From assembly GCF_013372205.1 (NCBI RefSeq), contig NZ_CP053831.1, positions 186,001-250,000 on the forward strand: DNA of 64,000 nt, given 5' to 3'. A program made the translations under genes and the position numbers. This DNA is from Campylobacter mucosalis. GTDB taxonomy: Bacteria > Campylobacterota > Campylobacteria > Campylobacterales > Campylobacteraceae. The notes below the pieces were generated by a model. The model was not told the DNA's origin and ran no database searches. It worked only from the letters and a program-made list of their open reading frames with translations. Shown piece after piece: positions 1-8,026 of this stretch (positions are counted from its first letter, which is position 1; every line of letters starts with the position of its first letter).

Positions 1-708
1 TTATCTTTTAGCATTTTTTTGCTCCATTAAAAACTCTACAAATTTAAAATCAAGCTCCGTGTCAATATCTATCGACCGCTCCTCGTCCATTACATAAAGT
101 CCTGTTTTTGGCACAAAACAGCTATCGTGTTTTAAAAGTGCTTCACGCTTCCATATATAAATAGAGGCGTTCATATCGTAGCTTTTTGGTGCGTCTTGAC
201 GTCTTAGGACTTGATTTGGTAGTTTTTTTGATAGACTGACTTTGCCATTTTCATCAACTTCAACTAGGTTAAAATATGGACTTCGTCTGCTTGGCATAGC
301 TGTTATTAGGATGTCATTATCATCTTTTAAGAACTGAGTATATGCATTTACTATATCGCTTACATCTCTTAGTGGTGCGGTTGCGTCAAGGTCTATGTGA
401 TAATCAAATTTCAAACCATAGTGTGCTTCACTTTTAAGCAGAGCGTCCCTTATGACTTCTATTTTTCCTGCCGTATCACTAGCCATACGCTCGTCTCGTT
501 TAAAAAATACCTCTGCTCCATATTTTAGAGCTGTTTGTGCTATTAAATCACTATCGGTGCTAATGACTATGTGTTTAAAAAGACCACTTTGTTTTGCTTG
601 TTCTATCGTGTATGCTATTAGTGGTTTACCGCAAAGCTCACGTATGTTTTTGTTTTTAACGCCCTTACTTCCGCCCCTTGCACATATAGTGCATAAAACT
701 TCAGCCAT
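1..708 (-). CDS. legF: CMP-N,N'-diacetyllegionaminic acid synthase (LegF/PtmB)
   Basis: The 235-residue protein activates legionaminic acid with CTP to CMP-Leg, the donor used for flagellin glycosylation in the cytoplasm. The N-terminus carries the cytidylyltransferase loop ARGGSKGVKNKNI (about residues 10-22), followed by KPLIAYTI and VISTDSD, as in CMP-sialic and CMP-legionaminate synthases; the product ends with the usual D-I-D-T-E-L-D-F segment. It overlaps the upstream oxidoreductase by 8 bases and is the last complete gene of the legI-legF run. The stop codon lies at the window edge, so the gene is complete. It is distinct from the second synthase here, PseF at 21211-21891. Assigning legionaminate rather than sialate specificity rests on the neighbouring legG, legI and ptmE. 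Confidence 0.88.
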   Translation of the reverse strand: MAEVLCTICARGGSKGVKNKNIRELCGKPLIAYTIEQAKQSGLFKHIVISTDSDLIAQTALKYGAEVFFKRDERMASDTAGKIEVIRDALLKSEAHYGLKFDYHIDLDATAPLRDVSDIVNAYTQFLKDDNDILITAMPSRRSPYFNLVEVDENGKVSLSKKLPNQVLRRQDAPKSYDMNASIYIWKREALLKHDSCFVPKTGLYVMDEERSIDIDTELDFKFVEFLMEQKNAKR

Positions 709-1597
709 TGTTTTGCTCCTGTATAGTTTTTATAGTTTTCATAACCATTAAAGCCTCTTTAAATGAACAAGCTATTTTTTGCTCGTTTAAAATATCATTG
801 TGCATAGCTTTAAACATATCGTTTCTCTCAAAATTCATATCTATTTGGTTTTTCTCGCAACTCTTATCCGCTATAATCAGCTTAGAATTTACAAGATCTG
901 CAAAGATACTAAAATCATCAGTATCTAAGAAAATTTGCCTATTTGTGATTTTGCTTATATAGTCCATTTGTAGACTTATAATGGCGTCGTTTGTCTTTGC
1001 CATAATCATAGCTATGTCGTCTGAGTTTATTTTTAGATCTGAAATTTTTAAGTTAATGCTCTTTATCTCTTTAAATTTGCCACAAATCCAGCTAATATAG
1101 TCTATCTCGTGACTTAAATCAAGCAATACTCCGCCGCCAAGCTCTTTTTTTGCACTATAGCATTTTGTATAATCGCCCATTCTCCAAGTCGGTAGATACT
1201 GAGAACATTTAGCATTTACGGATAAAATTTTTACATCTTTAGTAAGCTCTTTTATCTTTAAAATAAACGGATGAAAACGAAGCACATAACCTATGAAAAT
1301 TTGATTTTTTGGTATAAAATCGTATAGTTTTTCAAATAGTGGCTTTTCACAAAATATGATTTTATCATTTACGCACTCATCTATAAATTTAAGCTGTTCG
1401 TAGTGTAGTGCCGTTGGTGTAGCTATGACAAAATAGTCATATTCATCTAGTGGAGTTTCTTTAAGTGTTTTAAATGTTTTTATGTCGCTTAGCTCTTGTG
1501 AGCTAACTACATCAATGCGGTCAAATTTTTTTAAAGATATTAAAACTTCAAAATGCCTTTTGCCAATAGAACCAAAACCTATAATAAGAGCTTTCAA
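701..1597 (-). CDS. Gfo/Idh/MocA-family oxidoreductase in the legionaminate cluster
   Basis: This 298-residue protein has an N-terminal NAD(P)-binding Rossmann motif (GFGSIGKRH, residues 7-15) and the family signature CEKPL at about residue 84, followed by a GGGVLLDLSHEIDY segment typical of the Gfo/Idh/MocA catalytic domain. The substrate is not evident. Similar dehydrogenases sit beside legF and ptmE in the C. jejuni legionaminate (ptm) region, which suggests a role in supplying or modifying the sugar precursor, but that is inference. It overlaps legF by 8 bases and follows ptmG after 14 bases, so it is co-transcribed with them. Confidence 0.8.
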   Translation of the reverse strand: MKALIIGFGSIGKRHFEVLISLKKFDRIDVVSSQELSDIKTFKTLKETPLDEYDYFVIATPTALHYEQLKFIDECVNDKIIFCEKPLFEKLYDFIPKNQIFIGYVLRFHPFILKIKELTKDVKILSVNAKCSQYLPTWRMGDYTKCYSAKKELGGGVLLDLSHEIDYISWICGKFKEIKSINLKISDLKINSDDIAMIMAKTNDAIISLQMDYISKITNRQIFLDTDDFSIFADLVNSKLIIADKSCEKNQIDMNFERNDMFKAMHNDILNEQKIACSFKEALMVMKTIKTIQEQNNG

Positions 1598-1611
1598 AAT
1601 TTCACCCTAGC

Positions 1612-2721
1612 TTATTCTATATTGTTTTTTAGCTTCCAGCTACCATTATCAAGCTGTTTAAAAATTTCTTGATTGTAATGTTTGTCTACTATGTGCCAAA
1701 ATTCACGTTCACTATAACCAAAAAAATCACAAAATTCCCTAACGCTTCTATTATCTAGCGCATGGTCATGATGTTTTACTAATTTTACGGCTTCATCTCT
1801 TGTTATCATTCCATATCTAATCATTCTACTTGCATAGTCCGTAGCGCTTGCGTGACCAAATTTTGGATATTTCATCCAGGCGTGAACCAAGTAGCCAGGT
1901 GTCTCAACTTGGTCTATGCTTTCTACGCAGTGTGTTCTATCCCATTCGCCAATTAAATCGTGAAAACCATGTCTTTTTGCAATGCTATAGTTATCAAAAC
2001 TATTCCACTCTACAAAGTAACTTATATAAATTGGATCTATTTTATCAAGTTCTTTTTTTGACGGAGGATTAAAGAAATTTAGACTCTCCTTTTTTATGCC
2101 AATCTTTAACAATTCATCTACCTCTATGCCACTGCCAACTCCATTTTTTATTTGGTCTTTTGCGGAGTATGTTTCTATTGCATTTTCGCCACCATACTCA
2201 TAAGCAACATTTTCTCCGTAAACTAGTAGCGGTATATTAAATTTAACTGCCATGTGTAGAGGATATGAATATATATATCTATCTATAAGATATGTTGGTT
2301 TTCCATACTTTTCAAATGTATATCTGCCTATTTTTTTCTGTGCATCTATATTTGGTTTTATGCTTATAATATCGCAACCAAAAGCTTCGGATATATTTTT
2401 TAAGTTATGCCTGCCGGCATTCGTCATAGGAAAATTGTCCTCCACGCTTACTAAAAGTGGATTCATTTTTAGTTTTTCTTTCATTATATATGTTTGAAAG
2501 TGACTATCTTTGCCACCAGAAACAGCTATTACGCAGTCGTAACCACTCTGTCCTTTTTTGTTTCTGTACTTATCACAAAGATTTTCTAGCTCTTGCCATC
2601 TCTTTTTATAGTCTACGTTTTTTCTGTTGTCATAGGATTGACAAGCAGAGCAAACCCCATTCTCATCAAATGTGATGCCAGGTCTTGTGCTTGGCATAAC
2701 GCATTTTGTGCAATATTTCAT
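1612..2721 (-). CDS. ptmG: N-acetyl sugar amidotransferase (PtmG/PseA/WbpG family)
   Basis: The 369-residue protein belongs to the PP-loop ATPase amidotransferases that build acetamidino groups on nonulosonic acids. It shows a zinc-ribbon-like N-terminus (CTKCVMPSTRPG, then C-S-A-C, residues 4-30) and the ATP-pyrophosphatase loop AVSGGKDSHF at about residues 66-75. Ammonia is expected from a separate glutaminase partner, which is not visible next to it. In the legionaminate context it most likely converts Leg5Ac7Ac to the acetamidino form, as PtmG is associated with in C. jejuni; PseA would be the equivalent for pseudaminate, and sequence alone does not separate the two. It sits between ptmE and the oxidoreductase in one operon. 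Confidence 0.82.
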   Translation of the reverse strand: MKYCTKCVMPSTRPGITFDENGVCSACQSYDNRKNVDYKKRWQELENLCDKYRNKKGQSGYDCVIAVSGGKDSHFQTYIMKEKLKMNPLLVSVEDNFPMTNAGRHNLKNISEAFGCDIISIKPNIDAQKKIGRYTFEKYGKPTYLIDRYIYSYPLHMAVKFNIPLLVYGENVAYEYGGENAIETYSAKDQIKNGVGSGIEVDELLKIGIKKESLNFFNPPSKKELDKIDPIYISYFVEWNSFDNYSIAKRHGFHDLIGEWDRTHCVESIDQVETPGYLVHAWMKYPKFGHASATDYASRMIRYGMITRDEAVKLVKHHDHALDNRSVREFCDFFGYSEREFWHIVDKHYNQEIFKQLDNGSWKLKNNIE

Positions 2722-2745
2722 ATATTCTCCTTTGTAAATTTTTAT

Positions 2746-3792
2746 TTAAAAAACATCGCCATACTCATCATTTGCTCGTTTATACTCTTCCATTCTGCCT
2801 ATATCAAGCCAGTAGTCTTTTATCTCAAATGAGCCGACATTTTTATTGTTTTTAACCAACATATCAAATAGTGTTGGCATATCAAAAAACTCATCTTTTG
2901 GTATAAAATCTAAAACTTCTGGCGAGAGCATATAGATTCCAGCACTTACAAAAAAGTTGTATGTAGGTTTTTCGGTTATGCTTAAAATTTTGTTATTTTC
3001 GGTTTTTACTACGCCATAAGGGATAGTAAAGTCATACTCCCTAACACACATAGTTGCCATAGATGAGTTTAGCAGGTGAAAGTCGTGTAAATGCTCATAG
3101 TTGATATTTGTCAAAAGGTCGCCATTCACAACAAAAAATGGCCCATCAGGCTTTTTAGTAAGTAGACTTAACGCTCCTGCTGTTCCCATTCTTTTTGTTT
3201 CTAGTATGTATTCTATATTAACTCCAAATTTTGATCCGTCTGCAAAATAGTTTTTTATAATTTCTGATTTGTAATTTACGCACATAGTGATATTTTCATA
3301 GCCGTATTCTGCAAATTTTTCAATTATTGTTTGAATTATCGGTTTTCCGCCAACTTTTAGCATTGGTTTTGGCATATTTTCTGTTAGTGGTCTTAGCCTA
3401 ACTCCAAGTCCACCTGCCATTAAAATAACCTTATTTTGCTTCTTTTTAGGACGTATAAGTCCCTCAATCTCCTCCATACCAAGCACTCTGCCTAGTTCGT
3501 CGATGATTGGAATTTGATGAAGCTTTTTACTGATAGCTATACGTAAAATTTCATCTTTTGTATCCGTTACTCTAGCAACCGTTGGTGCTTTAAAGATTAT
3601 ATTTTCAACTTTAGCATCAAGACTTACGCCCTCTAAAAGACCTCTTCTTATGTCGCCGTCAGTTATAGTGCCAAGAAGCCTGTTGTTTTCATCTGTGACG
3701 ATAGCTATTTTCATAGCGCCGTCATTTATGGTTCTTAACGCCTCTTTAATTGTGGTATTTAGGCTTATTTTTACTTTGTCAATATTTTTCAT
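2746..3792 (-). CDS. ptmE: CBS-domain sugar nucleotidyltransferase (PtmE, glucosamine-1-P guanylyltransferase)
   Basis: The protein (348 residues) has a tandem CBS pair in residues 1-115 and then a nucleotidyltransferase domain starting VILMAGGLGVRLRPLTENMPKPM, with the product-binding region NGDLLTNI later. This CBS-plus-NTP-transferase architecture is that of PtmE, which makes GDP-glucosamine for the GDP-linked legionaminate route of C. jejuni. Its start ATG overlaps the stop of the PIG-L deacetylase (ATGA), so translation of ptmE is probably coupled to that gene, whose reading frame contains a poly-G tract. Guanylyl versus uridylyl specificity is inferred from family and neighbours. Confidence 0.85.
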   Translation of the reverse strand: MKNIDKVKISLNTTIKEALRTINDGAMKIAIVTDENNRLLGTITDGDIRRGLLEGVSLDAKVENIIFKAPTVARVTDTKDEILRIAISKKLHQIPIIDELGRVLGMEEIEGLIRPKKKQNKVILMAGGLGVRLRPLTENMPKPMLKVGGKPIIQTIIEKFAEYGYENITMCVNYKSEIIKNYFADGSKFGVNIEYILETKRMGTAGALSLLTKKPDGPFFVVNGDLLTNINYEHLHDFHLLNSSMATMCVREYDFTIPYGVVKTENNKILSITEKPTYNFFVSAGIYMLSPEVLDFIPKDEFFDMPTLFDMLVKNNKNVGSFEIKDYWLDIGRMEEYKRANDEYGDVF

Positions 3793-4463
3793 CTAATTTC
3801 CTTTAGCAGCATAAAACTCTCAGCAAATTTTCTACTTTGGCTCATACCCCCCCCCATTGTTGAACCCCGAAGCGTGGCAAGGGCTGTTATGCTCTCTATG
3901 CTTCTAGGAAATGGGTGTGGTGCTAGTTCGCTTTTATAAATTTTGATTATATCAATCTTTTTATCAAAAAATTCGCTTATATCAACAAAAACATTTGGTG
4001 TAAATGTCGCATTTTGTATGCTTGGGGCAAATTCTGTTTCGCTTAATGTTTCAATCATATAAATTTTTTCTATAAAAGGATACCTAAAGCTTTTAGTGCA
4101 AGAGTAGGTTGCCTCAAAAATTTTTCGGTGATCACTATGAACATCAGCATAAAATGGCAGATATAACACCTGCGGTTTTATCTCGTTTATAACGGCTGAT
4201 ATTTTGGCAACTAGCTCACTCATAGAGTATTCATCAACTCTCATCGTATCAAGACCTAGTCGATACACGCCGTCAAATTCATACATTTTAGCTACTTGCG
4301 CGATCTCACTCTCTCTTTGATTGTGGTAATTATGCGTTTTTGGTATATCTGTGCATATAAGCCAAAAAATTTCATCACCATTTGCTTTGTGCTTTAAAAG
4401 AGTTCCGCCACAGCCAAGTGTTTCATCATCTGGATGAACTGCTATTGCTAAAATTTTACTCAT
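3789..4463 (-). CDS. PIG-L family N-deacetylase with poly-G tract
   Basis: This 224-residue protein opens with ILAIAVHPDDETLGCGGTL, the AHPDDE zinc and catalytic motif of PIG-L/LmbE deacetylases, and has a second metal-ligand region HSDHR at about residue 109. The family removes N-acetyl groups from sugars. Beside legionaminate genes and formyltransferase-like genes it may deacetylate an intermediate or product so that another acyl group can be placed on the amine; this is inference. A G9 tract codes for Gly-Gly-Gly near residue 204. In the present length the frame is open and the stop overlaps the ptmE start (ATGA). One base more or less would remove the last 20 or so residues and the coupling. 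Confidence 0.82.
   Translation of the reverse strand: MSKILAIAVHPDDETLGCGGTLLKHKANGDEIFWLICTDIPKTHNYHNQRESEIAQVAKMYEFDGVYRLGLDTMRVDEYSMSELVAKISAVINEIKPQVLYLPFYADVHSDHRKIFEATYSCTKSFRYPFIEKIYMIETLSETEFAPSIQNATFTPNVFVDISEFFDKKIDIIKIYKSELAPHPFPRSIESITALATLRGSTMGGGMSQSRKFAESFMLLKEIR
3847..3855 (-). repeat. Poly-G (G9) tract inside the PIG-L deacetylase gene
   Basis: Nine consecutive C on the plus strand are G9 on the coding strand. I read the alternative frames. With G10 the protein ends after a few residues (GGGYEPK then stop), and with G8 it ends as GGV then stop. Only G9 (or G9 plus or minus 3) gives the full C-terminus and stop-start overlap with ptmE. Tracts of this kind are the usual phase-variation switches in Campylobacter. 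Confidence 0.85.
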
Positions 4464-5341
4464 AAATACTCCCCAACTTTAGGTAAAATTTCAAAATCAT
4501 GTTTTATTAAATTTATTGCCCCATCATAGGTTTTAACCAAAATTCCCCTTTTATTAGAGCGTAAGATTTTTCCACTTTCTATGTTTTTTTGATTGTTTTT
4601 TACGATAGTTGCTTTCCAAATTTTTATATCTTTATCCTTATAAGTCAAACTTGCTCCAGCATACGGTTTTGTTAATGCACGAACTAAATTATATATACTT
4701 AAGCTACTCATTCTAAAATCTATGCAACCATCTATTTTTGAGCGTTTTCGCCAAATATTTGATAGCTTTTCATTCTGTTTTATACGTTTAAAATTTCCAC
4801 TCTCTAATAATGGTAAAAATTCACTTATTTGCTTTAAAGCCGTATCTATTACTTTTGTATAAAGAGTATTGGCGTCATCTTTTTGACTGATTTTTATTGA
4901 CTTTTGAGATAAGATATCTCCACTATCAGCACCGCTATCCATAAAGAAAAATGTGCTGGCAGTGCTTTTAAGACCTAGAGCTAAAGCCCAAATGAGTGGA
5001 TGTCTGCCTCTGTTTTGCGGTAGTTTTGCAGGGTGAAATCCTATAACGCCAAGTGGAGCTAGGTTTAAAATTTCGTCTTTTAAAAGACTTGATAATCCAA
5101 AACAAAAAATAACATCAGGCTTTAACTCTCGTATCCATTTTATGCTATCTTGTGAATTTATATCGTTAAAATAGTGACACGGGATACTGTTTTGTTTGCA
5201 TATATAGCCAAGGTCAGCAAAATCGCTATTAAAAGCCGACTCATTTTTAGTGCAAACACCAACAACATCTGCCTTTAAATCGATTAATTTTAATAAAGTA
5301 TGTTTTGAAAATTCTACAACACCTATAAAAACTATTCGCAT
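4460..5341 (-). CDS. Formyltransferase-like protein (methionyl-tRNA formyltransferase superfamily)
   Basis: The 293-residue protein has the formyltransferase fold: an N-terminal Rossmann part (MRIVFIGVVEFSKHTL), the active-site region GFHPAKLPQNRGRHPLIWAL around residue 103, and DSGADSGDIL around residue 139, then a smaller C-terminal domain. It is too short and wrongly placed for the housekeeping Fmt, and it lies between legG and the PIG-L deacetylase, so an N-formyltransferase acting on an amino sugar is the likely role. The canonical Asn-x-His pair reads Gly-Phe-His here (Gly101), while the catalytic His103 and Asp139 remain. It overlaps both neighbours by 4-10 bases. Confidence 0.72.
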   Translation of the reverse strand: MRIVFIGVVEFSKHTLLKLIDLKADVVGVCTKNESAFNSDFADLGYICKQNSIPCHYFNDINSQDSIKWIRELKPDVIFCFGLSSLLKDEILNLAPLGVIGFHPAKLPQNRGRHPLIWALALGLKSTASTFFFMDSGADSGDILSQKSIKISQKDDANTLYTKVIDTALKQISEFLPLLESGNFKRIKQNEKLSNIWRKRSKIDGCIDFRMSSLSIYNLVRALTKPYAGASLTYKDKDIKIWKATIVKNNQKNIESGKILRSNKRGILVKTYDGAINLIKHDFEILPKVGEYL

Positions 5342-6495
5342 TTAAAATCCAAATTATAAAATTCTTTTTTTAGTATGTTATCTAATGATATATTTTTTAA
5401 AATTTCAACTATTTTTTTGCTTGTATTTCCATTATCATATGGATTTTTAACATCTTTTAAAAGTCTTTGAAAGTCATCGCTATAAACTTTATATATCGCT
5501 TGCAGTATTTGCTCTTTATTAGGATCGCAGTTTATTATGCTATCCGCCATTATCCTGCCCTTTTGTCTATCGCCTATATTTATAGTTGATATTTTAAAAC
5601 TAGGTGCTTCTGCTATACCGCTTGAGCTATTGCCTAAAACTATATCTACGTGCTTTAAAGCAGAAAGGTATCTAAGCTGTCCAAGTGACGTAAATGCTAC
5701 TGAGTTTTTATGACTTGCTACATATTCATCTATCATTTGATTTATAATACGTCCATAGGTATCGCTATTTGATTTAGTAAAGATTATGTTTGTTTCTTTT
5801 AGCTCGTCTAGTGCTTGTAAAATTTCATTAAATTGTGTGGACGATGTGTTGTTTTCTAGTGTATTTGGATGGTATGTTGCTAAAATATTTTTTTTATTTA
5901 GTTTAAAATTGATAGATTTTTCAAACTCATCTTTATCTAAAAGTTTTAATCTATTAATATTTTCTATGCCAACCCCACCAACATTAAAAACCCTGCTTGG
6001 GTGCTCTCCTAGTTGAATTATCCTTTTTCTGTATTGTGCTGTGGTTGCAAAGTGAATGTGGCTCATTTTTGTCAAGCTATGTCTTATTGCCTCATCTATA
6101 ATGCCCTCAGTAGTTTCTCCGCCGTGTATATGTGCTATAGGTATCCTAGCAATCATTGCAGCACTAGCTACGCTTAAAATTTCATACCTATCGCCTAGTA
6201 TCAAAAGGATATCTGGCTTTAACTCATCAAACACTTCAGCAAAACATATCTGTGCTAAGCCCATAGCCTTTGATATGCCTATTGGCGTATCAGATGATAA
6301 AAGCATTTCTACTTTTTTATCTATTTTAAAATCTTTTTGTATCTCTTTGTAGGTTAGCCCAAATTCAGGACTTAAATGCATACCAGTAACCACAAGTTGC
6401 AATTTTATATTGCTATCACTTTGTAGTTCTTTTAATACCCAATACAAAAGCCCATACTCTGCTCTAGTGCCTGTAACAACGCAAATTTTTCTCAT
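5332..6495 (-). CDS. legG: Hydrolysing NDP-sugar 2-epimerase (LegG/PtmD, NeuC family)
   Basis: The 387-residue protein belongs to the NeuC branch of UDP-GlcNAc 2-epimerases, which hydrolyse the nucleotide and epimerise C2 to release a free 2,4-diacetamido-trideoxy-mannose for LegI. Visible motifs are CVVTGTRAEYGLL at the N-terminus, ILGDRYE near residue 122, HIHGGETTEG near 143, and the C-terminal region VLGNSSSGIAEAPSF. It overlaps legI by 4 bases upstream and the formyltransferase-like gene downstream. NeuC (sialic acid) is the alternative identity; the legionaminate assignment follows from ptmE, legC and the dehydratase in the same locus. Confidence 0.85.
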   Translation of the reverse strand: MRKICVVTGTRAEYGLLYWVLKELQSDSNIKLQLVVTGMHLSPEFGLTYKEIQKDFKIDKKVEMLLSSDTPIGISKAMGLAQICFAEVFDELKPDILLILGDRYEILSVASAAMIARIPIAHIHGGETTEGIIDEAIRHSLTKMSHIHFATTAQYRKRIIQLGEHPSRVFNVGGVGIENINRLKLLDKDEFEKSINFKLNKKNILATYHPNTLENNTSSTQFNEILQALDELKETNIIFTKSNSDTYGRIINQMIDEYVASHKNSVAFTSLGQLRYLSALKHVDIVLGNSSSGIAEAPSFKISTINIGDRQKGRIMADSIINCDPNKEQILQAIYKVYSDDFQRLLKDVKNPYDNGNTSKKIVEILKNISLDNILKKEFYNLDFKCE

Positions 6496-7490
6496 ATTAA
6501 CTCATCTTGTTCATAGTCTTTTTGTGCTTTTTGCCCTATAATCTCATCCCAACGCATAGGGCTTATGCCATTTCCTGGTCGTTTTATTGCCAAATTTTGC
6601 TCACTAAAAATTTCGCCCTTTTTTATATCTCTTGCTGCGACTATGGATTTTCTAGCTATTGTTTTATTTTTCTGCTCACTTGGGCTTGTGCGTTTTATGC
6701 CGTCGCCTAGTGCTATTTCTATATTTCTTATAGCACTTACCATTGCTTTTAGCTCATCAGGCTCAAGACTGGCTTTGTGATCTGGTCCTTGCATATTTTT
6801 ATCAAGCGTAAAGTGTTTTTCTATCACAACTGCTCCAAGTGCCACTGCAGCGATAGGCACCTCAATGCCAGGTGTATGATCGCTATATCCAACTGGTATA
6901 TTTAGAGCGTTTTTAATGGTTAGCATAGCTTTTAAATTTACATCTTGCATAGGCGTTGGATACTCGGTGTTTGCGTGTAGGATTATGATATTTTCGCGGT
7001 TTGTGCCATTAATCGTGAGAATATCTATCGCCGTTTCAATCTCTCCTAAGTTTGCCATACCAGTTGAGAGAATGACCTTTTTATTTAACCTTGCTATCGC
7101 TCTAAGATATGGCAAATTTGTTATCTCGCCACTTGGAATTTTAAAAATTTCAAGTCCGAAATTTGCCAAAAGCTCTATACTTTCAAGATCAAATGGCGTT
7201 GATAAAAACATAATACCACTACTAGCACAATACGCGATAAGCTCTTTGTGAGCCACTTCATCAAGCTCAAGGCGTTTTATCATCTCAAACTGACTCTCGT
7301 TTTTATCTGTTGTCTGCTTTTGATAGTCTGCCTTACTAGCATTTTTTGATATTGAGTGCTTTGCTTTAAATGTCTGAAATTTTACAGCGTCCGCTCCTGC
7401 TGATACTGCCACATCGATTAACTTTTTTGCTAACTCTATATCGCCATTGTGATTTACCCCAGCCTCGGCTATTATGAAAACTTTGTTCAA
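6492..7490 (-). CDS. legI: N,N'-diacetyllegionaminate synthase (LegI/PtmC, NeuB family)
   Basis: LegI condenses the LegG product with phosphoenolpyruvate to form legionaminic acid. The protein shows the NeuB barrel signature IIAEAGVNHNGD, then DAVKFQTFK, GYSDHTPG and IEKHFTLDK, and a C-terminal SAF/antifreeze-like domain from about residue 270. The open frame reaches 7508 through a TTG, but I place the start at the TTG at 7490-7488, because it is preceded at 6 bases by AAAGGA and gives the family-typical N-terminus MNKVFIIAEAG. It heads the legI-legF run. A TATAAAAT-like -10 lies on the minus strand at 7570-7577, about 80 bases upstream; this promoter is tentative. The alternative NeuB identity is less likely in this context. 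Confidence 0.88.
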   Translation of the reverse strand: MNKVFIIAEAGVNHNGDIELAKKLIDVAVSAGADAVKFQTFKAKHSISKNASKADYQKQTTDKNESQFEMIKRLELDEVAHKELIAYCASSGIMFLSTPFDLESIELLANFGLEIFKIPSGEITNLPYLRAIARLNKKVILSTGMANLGEIETAIDILTINGTNRENIIILHANTEYPTPMQDVNLKAMLTIKNALNIPVGYSDHTPGIEVPIAAVALGAVVIEKHFTLDKNMQGPDHKASLEPDELKAMVSAIRNIEIALGDGIKRTSPSEQKNKTIARKSIVAARDIKKGEIFSEQNLAIKRPGNGISPMRWDEIIGQKAQKDYEQDELI

Positions 7491-7635
7491 ACCAAATCCT
7501 TTGGGCAAGTTTATAACTTTTTCTTTAAAAATTTGATTAAAAATATTAGTTAAGATAACTTAATGTAACATTTTATAACAATGCTTAAGCAAAAAGCTAC
7601 TATTATTATAAAATCAAGACAAAAAAGGTGTATAT

Positions 7636-7956
7636 ATGGCGACCAAGATTGAAATTTTGGAGTATCTGTCCTCTATAAAAGATGAGCTTTTTTCAAATGG
7701 CATAACAAAACTTGGTCTTTTTGGTAGTTACGCAAAAGATAAAGCTAATGCATTTTCAGATATTGATATCGTTGTAGAAAGTAATGCCAAAGAGATGGTT
7801 AAGAAGCTTGGCAATCCATTTTTGGCAATATGTTATTTTGATGATATAAAGTCAAAAATATCAAATAAATTTCACTTAAGTGTTGATTTATGCGATACAA
7901 CATCAATGCCATTAGATAAAAAGAACAATCTTACACAAGGGGCGATTTATGTATAA
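7636..7956 (+). CDS. MNT-type nucleotidyltransferase (orphan MntA-like antitoxin)
   Basis: This 106-residue protein is a minimal nucleotidyltransferase: LGLFGSYAKDKANAFSDIDIVVE carries the Gly-Ser and Asp-x-Asp metal-binding pattern at about residues 26-48. Such proteins are the AMPylating antitoxin half of HEPN/MNT toxin-antitoxin pairs and normally have a HEPN RNase gene directly after them. Here the stop codon overlaps an ATG (ATGTATAA at 7949-7956), as expected for a coupled partner, but that second frame ends after 25 codons where it meets the 3' end of the opposite-strand chimera. The antitoxin thus appears to have lost its toxin. The start is supported by AAAAAAGG about 8-12 bases upstream. 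Confidence 0.75.
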   Translation: MATKIEILEYLSSIKDELFSNGITKLGLFGSYAKDKANAFSDIDIVVESNAKEMVKKLGNPFLAICYFDDIKSKISNKFHLSVDLCDTTSMPLDKKNNLTQGAIYV

Positions 7957-8026
7957 AAAGGCAAAATACAACAAACCCTATTCAAACCTATCCCCTATTT
8001 TAAATTTACCCTCAAATTCCCACTGA
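7949..8026 (+). pseudogene. Stub of a coupled second gene (probable truncated HEPN partner)
   Basis: An ATG at 7949 overlaps the MNT stop codon in the arrangement used by HEPN/MNT pairs. The frame reads MYKKAKYNK and then runs into the 3' end of the opposite-strand formyltransferase chimera, stopping at 8024-8026. Only about nine codons look like original sequence, too few to prove a HEPN identity; the identity is inferred from position and overlap alone. Confidence 0.45.
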
